Below are positions 57,095 to 64,000 of a stretch of 64,000 nt of DNA, one piece after another. Position 1 is the first letter of the stretch. Every line of letters begins with the position of its first letter. Below the pieces are notes generated by a model that saw nothing but the letters and a program-made list of their open reading frames with translations, was not told the origin of the DNA and searched no databases. This stretch comes from Erysipelotrichaceae bacterium (GTDB taxonomy: Bacteria > Bacillota_I > Bacilli_A > Erysipelotrichales > Erysipelotrichaceae): NCBI GenBank assembly GCA_017512885.1, contig JAFWEP010000006.1:1-64000 (forward strand). The letters run 5' to 3'. Position numbers and translations under genes: made by a program.

Positions 57095-58864
57095 ATGGAA
57101 GTATCTGCAAATAGAAAAGTTACGGAAAGACTGTTGTTCCGTTTATTGCCGATCCAGATCCTGTTAGCTGCCATCGGGGCTGTCAACGGGATCGTGACCG
57201 GTCTTTTTGCCGGGAATTCGGTCGGGGAGCTGGCTTTAAGCTCCGTAGGACTGTATGCCCCGATCGCCATGCTGAGCGGAGCGCTCAGCACCATCCTGGT
57301 CGGAGGTTCGATGATCCTCTGCGGGCAGTATCTGGGCCGGGAAGAGAATGAAAAGATGCAGGGCGTCTTCGTCCTGGATATCCTGCTGACAGCCCTGGCA
57401 GCCGTCCTTTTCGTCGTTTTCCATCTGCTCAGCGCTCTCTTCACAGACGGCAGCTTCCTCTGCAAGGATCCGGCCCTGTGGCCGCTGTTCCGGCAGTATC
57501 TGCTGGGACAGTCGATCGGCATCCTGCCTTTCTTCCTGGGCAATCAGCTGGCTGCTTTCCTGTCTCTGGAGAATCAGGTAAAGCGTACGACTTTTGCCAG
57601 TCTGGTCTATATCCTGGCCAATATCCTCTTTGACTTTCTGTTCCTGAAAGTCCTGCACTGGGAAGCCTTCGGACTGGCTCTGGCTGCTTCGCTGGGACTT
57701 TGGGTCTTCTGCCTGCTGCAGGCCCAGTATTTCTTTACGGAGAAGGCAGTTTTCCGTTTCCGCAAAGGCGTTTCCGAAAAGGGAGAAGGCCTGACCATCC
57801 TGAAGATCGGTCTGCCCGGAGCGATGAGTTATCTCTATCAGTCCCTGCGGGGCATGATCGTCAATGATCTTCTGCTGCAGTATGTCGGCAATGCCGGACT
57901 TTCCGCCTTTGCCGCTTCCAATTCCCTGATGTCCTTATTCTGGGCAGTACCGGAAGGGATGCTGGCGGTGAGCCGGATGCTGATGGGCGTCAGCATCGGG
58001 GAAGAAGACCGGCAGACCCTGACCGATATCATGAAGACGATGTTCTATCGTTTCCTGCCGTTGATGTCTTTGATCAGTCTCTGCATCATCGGACTGGCCG
58101 TACCTTTTACGAATCTGTATTTCCATGAACCTTCGGAAGCGGTCTTCGGAATGTGCGTCTCTGCTTTCCGGATCCTGCCGCTCTGCATGCCGCTCTCGGT
58201 CATCTGCATGCATTTCAGCTGCTACTGGCAGTCCAGCAAGCGTCCTTTGCCGGTCCATATCCTGGCTGCTCTGGACGGTGTGGTCAGTGTAGCGGCTTTC
58301 AGTTTCCTGCTGATCCCGACACTGGGGGCTCGGGCTGTTTATATCGCCAATGTGCTGAACGGTGTAGTCACGACGCTGTTCATCCTCGGTTATGCGGCGG
58401 TGAAGCAGAAACATCTGCCCCGCAGCATCGAAGAACTGATGGTCATTCCCGAAGGTTTCGGTGTTTCCGAAGAGGAACGCATGGATCTTTCCCTGCACAG
58501 CAGGGAAGAGGTCGTCAATATTTCGGAGAAGATCCGTGACTTCTGCCGTCAGCGGGGGCTTGATGAGAAGCGTTCCTACTATGCCAGTCTCTTCCTGGAA
58601 GAGATGGCCGGCAATGTCGTGGAACATGGCTTCCATAAGGATAAGAAGCCGCATTCGGTCGATATCCGGGTCATCCATAAGAATGAAAAAGTCATCCTGC
58701 GTATCCGGGATGACTGTGTGCCGTTCGATCCGGCCGAAAGAAGAGCGATCAGAGATCTGCAGGATATCACCCGCAATATCGGCATCCGCATGGTCTATCG
58801 GATCGCCGAAGAGATCACTTACCGCAATATCTTAGGTCTGAATGTCCTGACCATTACGATCTGA
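57095..58864 (+). CDS. MATE transporter fused to GHKL ATPase domain
   Basis: 589 residues. Residues 1-440 are a MATE/NorM-type transporter with about 12 helices (e.g. LPIQILLAAIGAVNGIVTG, IGLPGAMSYLYQSLRGMIVN). Residues ~460-589 are a histidine-kinase-like ATPase domain of the RsbW/HATPase_c_2 type: N box LEEMAGNVVEHGFHK (about 503-517), G1-like RDDCVPFDP, and ITRNIGIRMVYRIAEEITYRN. Both parts look intact. A regulatory ATP-binding tail on an exporter is unusual. Ribosome site is weak; it lies at the border of the AT-rich island. Confidence 0.85.
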   Translation: MEVSANRKVTERLLFRLLPIQILLAAIGAVNGIVTGLFAGNSVGELALSSVGLYAPIAMLSGALSTILVGGSMILCGQYLGREENEKMQGVFVLDILLTALAAVLFVVFHLLSALFTDGSFLCKDPALWPLFRQYLLGQSIGILPFFLGNQLAAFLSLENQVKRTTFASLVYILANILFDFLFLKVLHWEAFGLALAASLGLWVFCLLQAQYFFTEKAVFRFRKGVSEKGEGLTILKIGLPGAMSYLYQSLRGMIVNDLLLQYVGNAGLSAFAASNSLMSLFWAVPEGMLAVSRMLMGVSIGEEDRQTLTDIMKTMFYRFLPLMSLISLCIIGLAVPFTNLYFHEPSEAVFGMCVSAFRILPLCMPLSVICMHFSCYWQSSKRPLPVHILAALDGVVSVAAFSFLLIPTLGARAVYIANVLNGVVTTLFILGYAAVKQKHLPRSIEELMVIPEGFGVSEEERMDLSLHSREEVVNISEKIRDFCRQRGLDEKRSYYASLFLEEMAGNVVEHGFHKDKKPHSVDIRVIHKNEKVILRIRDDCVPFDPAERRAIRDLQDITRNIGIRMVYRIAEEITYRNILGLNVLTITI

Positions 58865-59321
58865 GTCTTTCAATGAATTCGTCGACCTCTGTATAGTCGA
58901 TGCCTTTTCCGGTCGCAACGGAGAGATACCCTTCAGCCGGTGTATCCAGCAGATCATTCAGTTTCAGGATCTGCTTCGTATACGGGACAGCGGCCATATG
59001 GGTCACGATCAGATAAACGTTCTTTAACTGAGGGGCATACTGCTTCAGAAAGGCCTTGCCGACCACACAGGGCCTCTCAGCCCAGACCGGCATGCCGACC
59101 AGGATACGGTCATAGGCTTCTAACGGTGTTTCGAGATCTTTGATCGTTACCTCCGGATACTTCCGAAAGGAATCGATGCTGGCCAGGAGATAGCCCAGGA
59201 TGCCGGAACGGTCCTTGCCGTCCGTATATTCGTAAAGGTCAGCTTCCAGTCCTTCCGCGATCCTCGTCATGACTTCTTTCGTCAGAGACGTGCGGGAATA
59301 GTATAAACACAGTGTCTTCAT
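58854..59321 (-). CDS. Flavodoxin
   Basis: 155 residues. YYSRTSLTKEVMTRIAEG (8-25) is the FMN-phosphate loop, DRILVGMPVWAERPC the 60s loop and MAAVPYTKQI the 90s region. Electron carrier in the cytoplasm. TATAAT at 59342-59347 on the minus strand, with GAGG before the ATG. Its 3' end overlaps the MATE gene tail-to-tail by 11 bases. Confidence 0.85.
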   Translation of the reverse strand: MKTLCLYYSRTSLTKEVMTRIAEGLEADLYEYTDGKDRSGILGYLLASIDSFRKYPEVTIKDLETPLEAYDRILVGMPVWAERPCVVGKAFLKQYAPQLKNVYLIVTHMAAVPYTKQILKLNDLLDTPAEGYLSVATGKGIDYTEVDEFIERLRS

Positions 59322-59552
59322 AGAGTGCCTCGCTCTTTTTTATTATATACGCCTGTCAGCAGAATCTGTGCATTCGTCCAAAACACATTTCCCGGAACTG
59401 ACGACCTTTCCGGAGAAAGTGACACATTGCCGGAAAAAAGTGAGGCAGATATTTTTGGTGATTACGGCCAAAAACCGCATTGTAAAGACTTTCATATTCT
59501 GTGACATTTCTCTGTGAGTAAAATAAGAAGTAGAGAGCAGGGGGTAAGATCT

Positions 59553-59732
59553 ATGAAGTTTGAACAGGATACCACGTGGGAAACACTGACCTACGAAGAG
59601 AAGAACCATCATCTGTATCTGACCCAGAAAGACGTATTGGAGAAGTTCCGGGAACGTCATGCGATCTCGCAGGAACAGTACGATAAGAGCCTGCACGATC
59701 TCAATGAGAAGATGGGATACGCCAAGGGATGA
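59553..59732 (+). CDS. Small conserved-type protein (59 aa)
   Basis: Soluble, helical: ETLTYEEKNHHLYLTQKDVLEKFRERHAISQEQYDKSLHDLNEKMG. The pattern of 'ISxxQYxKSLHDLxEKMG' looks like a widespread Bacillota small protein of unknown role. GGGGGT precedes the ATG at 59553. Monocistronic. The 230 bases before it hold repeated CCGGA.AAAGTGA-like units but no gene. Confidence 0.65.
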   Translation: MKFEQDTTWETLTYEEKNHHLYLTQKDVLEKFRERHAISQEQYDKSLHDLNEKMGYAKG

Positions 59733-59762
59733 GCGTATCTGTCATAAACAGAAAGGAAGGAC

Positions 59763-59793
59763 AGTCGGGAAAAGAGTTTTCCTGACTTTTTCT
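59763..59793 (+). terminator. Terminator abutting the next start codon
   Basis: AGTCGGGAAAA pairs with TTTTCCTGACT around GAG, followed by TTTTTC. The GNAT start codon at 59796 is three bases further, so this may be an attenuator. Confidence 0.7.
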
Positions 59794-59795
59794 TT

Positions 59796-60311
59796 ATGGA
59801 CGAACCTTTTCTGAAGACAAAGAGACTGGTCCTCGGTCTCTGGAAAGAAGAAGATCTCTTCCTGGCCGAAAGACTGTGGGGCGATCCGCAGGTCTGCCGT
59901 TATATCTGCAGGAATGAAAGTTTTACGGAAGAAGAGACCGCACAGCGTCTGCAGACGGAGATACGGAATCAGAAAGAACACGGTGTGCAGTATTGGCCGC
60001 TCTTCCTGCATTCCGGTGAATTCATCGGCTGCTGCGGACTGCGTCCCCGCACAGAGAAAGGATTCGAACTGGGCTTTCATCTGCTGCCGGAATACTGGGG
60101 CCGGGAGTATGCTTACGAGGCGGCGAAGGCTGTGATCGCCTATGCCTTTGCCGGACTGGGTGCAGAGAAGCTCTTTGCCGGACATCATCCGGAGAATCAG
60201 CGTTCCAAGAGGGTGCTGGAGAAGCTGGGTTTCATCTGCATCGGCAGCGAATACTATGCCCCGACCGGGCTGCAGCATCCTGCTTATGAACTCAGGAAGG
60301 AGGACTTATGA
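59796..60311 (+). CDS. GNAT acetyltransferase (RimJ-like)
   Basis: 171 residues, the N-acyltransferase fold of RimJ/RimL type: KTKRLVLGLWKEEDL, FELGFHLLPEYWGREYAYEAAKAVIAYAF (acetyl-CoA loop), HPENQRSKRVLEKLGF. Acceptor unknown. No ribosome site is visible; the start directly follows a terminator hairpin. Overlaps the next GNAT gene by four bases. Confidence 0.85.
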   Translation: MDEPFLKTKRLVLGLWKEEDLFLAERLWGDPQVCRYICRNESFTEEETAQRLQTEIRNQKEHGVQYWPLFLHSGEFIGCCGLRPRTEKGFELGFHLLPEYWGREYAYEAAKAVIAYAFAGLGAEKLFAGHHPENQRSKRVLEKLGFICIGSEYYAPTGLQHPAYELRKEDL

Positions 60312-60787
60312 AGGAACTGACATTCCGCCGGGCGGAAGAGAAAGACTGTGAAAAGATCCTGTATTTCATCAAAGAACTGGCCGCTTACGAAAAGATGAGC
60401 GAGCTGGTCGTGGCGACCCCGCAGCAGCTGCACGAGTGGCTGTTTGAGAAGAAAGTGGCCGAAGTGTTCTTTGCCTGCGAAGGAGAGAAAGAAGTGGGCT
60501 TCGCCCTCTGGTTCCATAACTTCTCGACCTTCCTGGGCCGGGCCGGGATCTATCTGGAAGATCTCTATGTCCTGCCTGAATACCGGGGAAAGGGATACGG
60601 GAAAGCCCTGCTGAAGGAACTGGCGAGGATCGCAGTGGAAAAAGGCTGCGGAAGGCTGGAATGGTGGTGTCTGAACTGGAATCAGCCCAGCATCGATTTC
60701 TATCTGTCCTTAGGTGCAGAACCGATGAAGGACTGGACGGTCTACCGCATCAGCGGAGAGACGCTGCAGGAGCTGGCAAAAGACTGA
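60308..60787 (+). CDS. GNAT acetyltransferase, SAT/diamine-type
   Basis: 159 residues. YFIKELAAYEKMSELV, YLEDLYVLPEYRGKGYGKALLKEL and WNQPSIDFYLSLGAEPM match the spermidine/thialysine acetyltransferase group (SSAT-like). Likely acetylates a diamine or amino acid amine. Start overlaps the upstream stop (ATGA). Followed by the APH-like gene. Confidence 0.85.
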   Translation: MKELTFRRAEEKDCEKILYFIKELAAYEKMSELVVATPQQLHEWLFEKKVAEVFFACEGEKEVGFALWFHNFSTFLGRAGIYLEDLYVLPEYRGKGYGKALLKELARIAVEKGCGRLEWWCLNWNQPSIDFYLSLGAEPMKDWTVYRISGETLQELAKD

Positions 60788-60797
60788 TACAATAAGG

Positions 60798-61805
60798 ATG
60801 ATGAAAGGATCGCTCGCCTTTCCCGCAGAGATCCGGGAACATATCAGAGATCTTCCCTGCCGAAAAGATGAGACCGGCCGCAGTGCGGACGAAGTTTTCC
60901 TGTTCGGAGAGCGTTATGTCCTGAAGGTCTCGGAAGAGAAAGAAAGACTGCAGCGGGAGAAAGAGAAGACGGACTTCCTCTTTCGGCACGGACTGCCCGG
61001 CAGCCACAGCGTCTGTTATTGTGAAGAAGCCGGGAAAGCTTATTATCTGCGCACGTATGTCGGAGGGGAGACCCTGATCGCCGAGCGCTTCCTGCAGGAT
61101 CCGGAACTGCTGACGGACTGTCTGGCGAAGGCAGTGAAATGGCTGCGTTCACTGGATGGATGCGACTGCCCGTTCCATAATGAAGAGAGCGAAGGAGAGG
61201 ACTTCGTGCACGGTGATCTCTGTCTGCCCAATATCCTCGTGGATGAACACGATGAGATCAGCGGCTTCATCGATACGGAAGGTTCCGGCAAGGGCGACCG
61301 CTGGCTGGATTATGCCTGGCTCTTATGGAGCCTGCGCTACAACCTGAAGAGCGACCGCTATAACGAGGTACTGCTGAAGAAACTGAATATCCCCTTTGTG
61401 AAAGAGAAATATGAGAAGTATATCCCGGAGGAGAACCGTATGAAATACAAGGTAAACATAAATAACGACAACAGAGCTCACGGCCTGTACCGGGACTCTT
61501 TCGAAGAAGGGACCTTCGTACAGTTTTCGGTCTATCAGGTCCAGGATGCCAGCCTGAAGATCACTTCCAAAGAAGTGACACCGGCGCCTTTCAGCAACGC
61601 AGACGGGAAGATCTGGTATGGTTTCTATATGCCGGCCAAAGATGTAAGAGTCGATATCCGTATAGAAGGGGATATGATGCATCAGCCGCATACAGGTCCC
61701 AAGGCAGAAAAGAAAGCTTCTCTGGGCGGAAGGCATTGTCCGGAATGCGGGGCGGAATACGAAGAAGGGCAGAAGTTCTGCCACGAATGCGGGAGAAAAC
61801 TATGA
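60798..61805 (+). CDS. APH-like kinase fused to C-terminal zinc ribbon
   Basis: 335 residues. Residues 1-205 are an aminoglycoside-phosphotransferase fold: EVFLFGERYVLKVS, VHGDLCLPNILVDE (catalytic HGDxxxxN) and GFIDTEGSGKGDRWLDYAWLLWSL with the metal Asp. Residues ~220-300 are a beta-rich domain, and the last 20 are a zinc ribbon (CPECG...CHECG). Target unknown; resistance is possible but not shown. A TACAAT box lies four to seven bases before the tandem ATGs, suggesting a leaderless transcript. Confidence 0.8.
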   Translation: MMKGSLAFPAEIREHIRDLPCRKDETGRSADEVFLFGERYVLKVSEEKERLQREKEKTDFLFRHGLPGSHSVCYCEEAGKAYYLRTYVGGETLIAERFLQDPELLTDCLAKAVKWLRSLDGCDCPFHNEESEGEDFVHGDLCLPNILVDEHDEISGFIDTEGSGKGDRWLDYAWLLWSLRYNLKSDRYNEVLLKKLNIPFVKEKYEKYIPEENRMKYKVNINNDNRAHGLYRDSFEEGTFVQFSVYQVQDASLKITSKEVTPAPFSNADGKIWYGFYMPAKDVRVDIRIEGDMMHQPHTGPKAEKKASLGGRHCPECGAEYEEGQKFCHECGRKL

Positions 61806-62158
61806 AGCGCAGCTTTATCGGTTTCTTCCTGCTGGTCCTGAGCTGGCTGCTCATCCGTTATCCGCTGTTCTCCCTGCACGGGATGAAGGACTGGCCGCTG
61901 GTGCTGCTGGCATTCGGGACCGTTGTGATCGTGACCGCCTCTTTCTTAAAATGCCGCTATGTGCCGCTCTTTACGGCACTGGGTTATCTGGCCGGCTTCC
62001 TGGCCGGCTATGTCGGGCAGAGCGACAGTTACGATCCGGGCGGAGGAAGGCTGAATAATCTGTGGTGGATCTGGACGCTGGTCTTTCTGACGGTCATCGT
62101 GATCGGGATCGTTGTCGAGATCCTGCAGAAGAGGAAAGGGAATGAAGCTGATCAGTGA
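61802..62158 (+). CDS. Integral membrane protein (118 aa)
   Basis: Four hydrophobic segments (about 4-20, 31-48, 54-70, 88-108). Not recognised. Its ATG overlaps the zinc-ribbon gene stop (ATGA), and the next gene starts inside its end, so it belongs to the operon 60798-63240. Confidence 0.65.
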   Translation: MKRSFIGFFLLVLSWLLIRYPLFSLHGMKDWPLVLLAFGTVVIVTASFLKCRYVPLFTALGYLAGFLAGYVGQSDSYDPGGGRLNNLWWIWTLVFLTVIVIGIVVEILQKRKGNEADQ

Positions 62159-62939
62159 GACGAAAGAGATCCCTGTATCCTGGGGAAAGATGAAGATGAT
62201 CCTGCTGCATCCGGCAGAGAAACGGAAAGTCCCCGGGATCCTCTGGATCCACGGCGGCGGATATATGCTGGGGATGGCGGAGATGGTCTATGCCTCGGCC
62301 GGGAGGATGCTGGCGGAGAAGTACGGCGGAGTCGTCGTTTCTCCGGGATATCGGCTGGCCTTCGAAGCTCCCTATCCGGCTGCCTTGGAAGACTGCTATG
62401 CAGCGTTATGCTGGATGGATGAACATAGGGAAGAACTGGGCATCACGAAGCTGATCGTCGGCGGTGAGAGCGCCGGAGGCGGTCTGGCTGCTGCTCTCTG
62501 TCTCTATGCCCGGGATCAGGGAGAGATCAAGGTGGACTATCAGCTGCCGCTCTATCCGATGCTGGACTGTCAGGATACCCATTCTTCTAAAGACAACCAC
62601 GGCAAGGTCTGGAACACGAGACGCAATCACTGGGGCTGGAAACACTATCTGGGAGATCTGTATGGCAGAGAAGAGATCCCGGTCTATGCCTCGGCAGCGA
62701 GAGCGAATGATCTTCAGGGACTGCCGCCCTGCTATACCTTCGTCAGTTACGGAGAACCGTTCCTGAATGAGACCCTGACCTATGTGCAGAAGCTGCAGGA
62801 TGCCGGAGTGAAGGCAGCGGTCGATGTCTATCCCGGAGATGTCCATGCCTTCGATCTGCTGACGCCGTATACGAAGACAGCGAGAGCCGCTAAGAAGAGG
62901 CTCTGTGAAGTCTATAAGGAGGAAGTCATAAGTGTTTGA
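62142..62939 (+). CDS. HSL-type alpha/beta-hydrolase
   Basis: 265 residues, hormone-sensitive-lipase family esterase. HGGGYMLGM (oxyanion hole, about 37-45), VGGESAGGGLAAAL (nucleophile Ser, about 107-120), and GDVHAFD with the catalytic His. GAAAGGGA precedes the ATG at 62142. Cytoplasmic. Overlaps its neighbours in the operon. Confidence 0.85.
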   Translation: MKLISETKEIPVSWGKMKMILLHPAEKRKVPGILWIHGGGYMLGMAEMVYASAGRMLAEKYGGVVVSPGYRLAFEAPYPAALEDCYAALCWMDEHREELGITKLIVGGESAGGGLAAALCLYARDQGEIKVDYQLPLYPMLDCQDTHSSKDNHGKVWNTRRNHWGWKHYLGDLYGREEIPVYASAARANDLQGLPPCYTFVSYGEPFLNETLTYVQKLQDAGVKAAVDVYPGDVHAFDLLTPYTKTARAAKKRLCEVYKEEVISV

Positions 62940-63240
62940 ATGGATCGTTACAGGGATCCTGGCCCTGGGTGCAGCCGGAGCGGCTGCTTCCCTTATCTAT
63001 ATGCGTAAGATCAGGAAGGAAGGTGTCGAGGCAGAGGCGGTCATTTGCCGGATCCTGGCTTTTGAAGATGAAGACGGAGGTACTGACTATTCGGTCTATG
63101 TCCTTTACCGCAATGTCTACGGGGAGGAAGTGGAAGCCCAGCTGGCCAATCCCGAAAAAGGGCTCTATGAAGGAGATAAGATCGTGATCCGGTACATGCC
63201 GGAGACACCGAAATATGCAGTACTGGTGAGACGTTCCTGA
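62932..63240 (+). CDS. DUF3592-like membrane-anchored protein
   Basis: 102 residues. One N-terminal helix (about 4-24) and a beta domain IRKEGVEAEAVICRILAFED...VYVLYRNVYGEEVEAQL...GDKIVIRYMPETPKYAVL, like DUF3592 proteins. GTG start at 62932 with AAGGAGG nine bases before it. Overlaps the hydrolase by eight bases; probably part of the same operon. Confidence 0.75.
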   Translation: MFEWIVTGILALGAAGAAASLIYMRKIRKEGVEAEAVICRILAFEDEDGGTDYSVYVLYRNVYGEEVEAQLANPEKGLYEGDKIVIRYMPETPKYAVLVRRS

Positions 63241-63261
63241 GACAGGAACAGGAGGGGGACG

Positions 63262-63699
63262 ATGCAGCTGCGCTATAAGAGATTTGAAGAACTGACTCTG
63301 CAGGAACTTTATGAGATCCTGCGCTTACGGGTGAATGTCTTTGTGGTGGAACAGAACTGTCCCTACGAAGAACTGGACAGCCGGGATCAGGATGCCCTGC
63401 ATGTCTGGCTGGAAGACGAAGAAGGGATCGAAGCCTATCTGCGGATCATGGACAGAGGTGTGGTCAGTCCCTATGTCTCGATCGGCAGAGTCATCGCCTG
63501 CAAACGCCGGCAGGGTCTGGCTACGGAACTGCTGAAGGAAGCGATCGTGATCGCGCAGAAAGAGTTTCAGGCGGATAAGATCTATCTGGAGGCGCAGGTC
63601 TATGCGAAGAGCCTCTATGAAAAACTGGGATTCCTGCAGGTCTCGGAAGAGTTCCTGGAGGACGGGATCCCGCATATCAGGATGCTGAAGGAGCTGTGA
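63262..63699 (+). CDS. elaA: ElaA-family GNAT acetyltransferase
   Basis: 145 residues. ELYEILRLRVNVFVVEQNCPYEELDSRDQDALH is the diagnostic ElaA N-terminus, followed by IGRVIACKRRQGLATELLKEAIV (acetyl-CoA loop) and LEAQVYAKSLYEKLGF. Substrate unknown. GGAGGGGG precedes the ATG. It closes the GNAT/APH cluster. Confidence 0.88.
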   Translation: MQLRYKRFEELTLQELYEILRLRVNVFVVEQNCPYEELDSRDQDALHVWLEDEEGIEAYLRIMDRGVVSPYVSIGRVIACKRRQGLATELLKEAIVIAQKEFQADKIYLEAQVYAKSLYEKLGFLQVSEEFLEDGIPHIRMLKEL

Positions 63700-63779
63700 G
63701 AACAGTTCTTTTTCTTCGTGAAAGAACACATATGGAACGTTCTGTCGTATACTGAAAAAGAACCATAAAGGAGTACCCT

Positions 63780-64000
63780 ATGCCTCATCCCGGTAGAAAG
63801 ATATTCGGCGGAACACAGCTGAGCAACCGCATCCTCTGGATCGCGGCCGCCTTCTTTATCCTGTTCCTGATCATCGGCTCCTTCGTCTTCGTGCTGCCCT
63901 TTGATGCCCTCTTCCATCGTCTGCCTTTCTATGAAGAGCTGTCCTCGGGCCTGCTGTTTACCTTTGAGAACTATCTGGTATCCTTCCTGCCCTTATTGGT
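63780..64000 (+). CDS. Membrane protein, partial (runs off window)
   Basis: First 73 codons. AAAGGAG precedes the ATG and a TATACT box lies near 63749. After a charged start (PHPGRKIFGGTQ) come a hydrophobic segment (WIAAAFFILFLIIGSFVFVL) and the beginning of another. It resembles the N-terminus of CPBP-type membrane proteases, but the catalytic part lies beyond the window, so the class is a guess. Confidence 0.5.
   Translation, partial: MPHPGRKIFGGTQLSNRILWIAAAFFILFLIIGSFVFVLPFDALFHRLPFYEELSSGLLFTFENYLVSFLPLL

Overview
The window reads as chromosomal DNA of a Gram-positive, probably gut-associated Bacillota. The gene families and the lipoproteins with LxxC lipoboxes fit Erysipelotrichia or a relative, but this is inference from gene content and not a verified assignment. 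Resident genes use strong AAGGAGG ribosome sites, TATAAT -10 boxes and compact hairpin-plus-T terminators. They are densely packed on both strands and have moderate GC. Two stretches stand out as AT-richer and foreign in gene content: about 16.5-24.7 kb and about 54.2-57.1 kb.

Layout. 0-16 kb: two MFS transporters, gpmI, a D-lactate-dehydrogenase-like enzyme, mutY, an alpha-1,6-type GH13 glucosidase, a DIP1984-family gene followed by a structured tRNA-like RNA, an AlbA_2 regulator and lysS. 16.5-24.7 kb: a run of unrelated single genes (kinases, HEAT repeats, GNAT, TfoX, Nudix, Vat-like acetyltransferase, minigluzincin-like protease, nucleoside phosphorylase). Many junctions carry the same short sequence right after the stop codon, which suggests a cassette-like acquisition zone. 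24.7-36 kb: a TetR-controlled metallo-beta-lactamase/GntP pair, a TlpA thioredoxin, PrsW and CPBP proteases, lipoproteins and an unusual density of broken genes (methyltransferase, VanY-like, nonsense-split membrane protein, TetR/SDR deletion scar). 36-54 kb: lipoproteins sharing an unnamed domain, TetR regulators, DegV, an ICMT-like enzyme, EamA, a hipBA module coupled to a maltose-type acetyltransferase, a four-gene envelope operon (GT2-GtrA, NAGPA, small membrane protein, DUF368), WalJ, YhhN and SDR. 54.2-57.1 kb: a minus-strand toxin-like operon (DUF4417, predicted RNase toxin, CPCC protein) bracketed by 29-bp direct repeats, next to a decayed XRE/ImmA-IrrE pair. 57-64 kb: a MATE transporter fused to a histidine-kinase-type ATPase domain, a flavodoxin, three GNATs, an APH-like kinase with a zinc ribbon, hydrolases and a truncated membrane protein at the right edge.

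The most interesting leads are the cassette-junction motif, the tRNA-like RNA behind the DIP1984 gene, the repeat-bracketed toxin operon, the MATE-ATPase fusion, and a recurring promoter geometry (-10 box, six bases, ATG, no ribosome site) that predicts leaderless mRNAs. All functions are assigned by reading the translations. No database search was possible.
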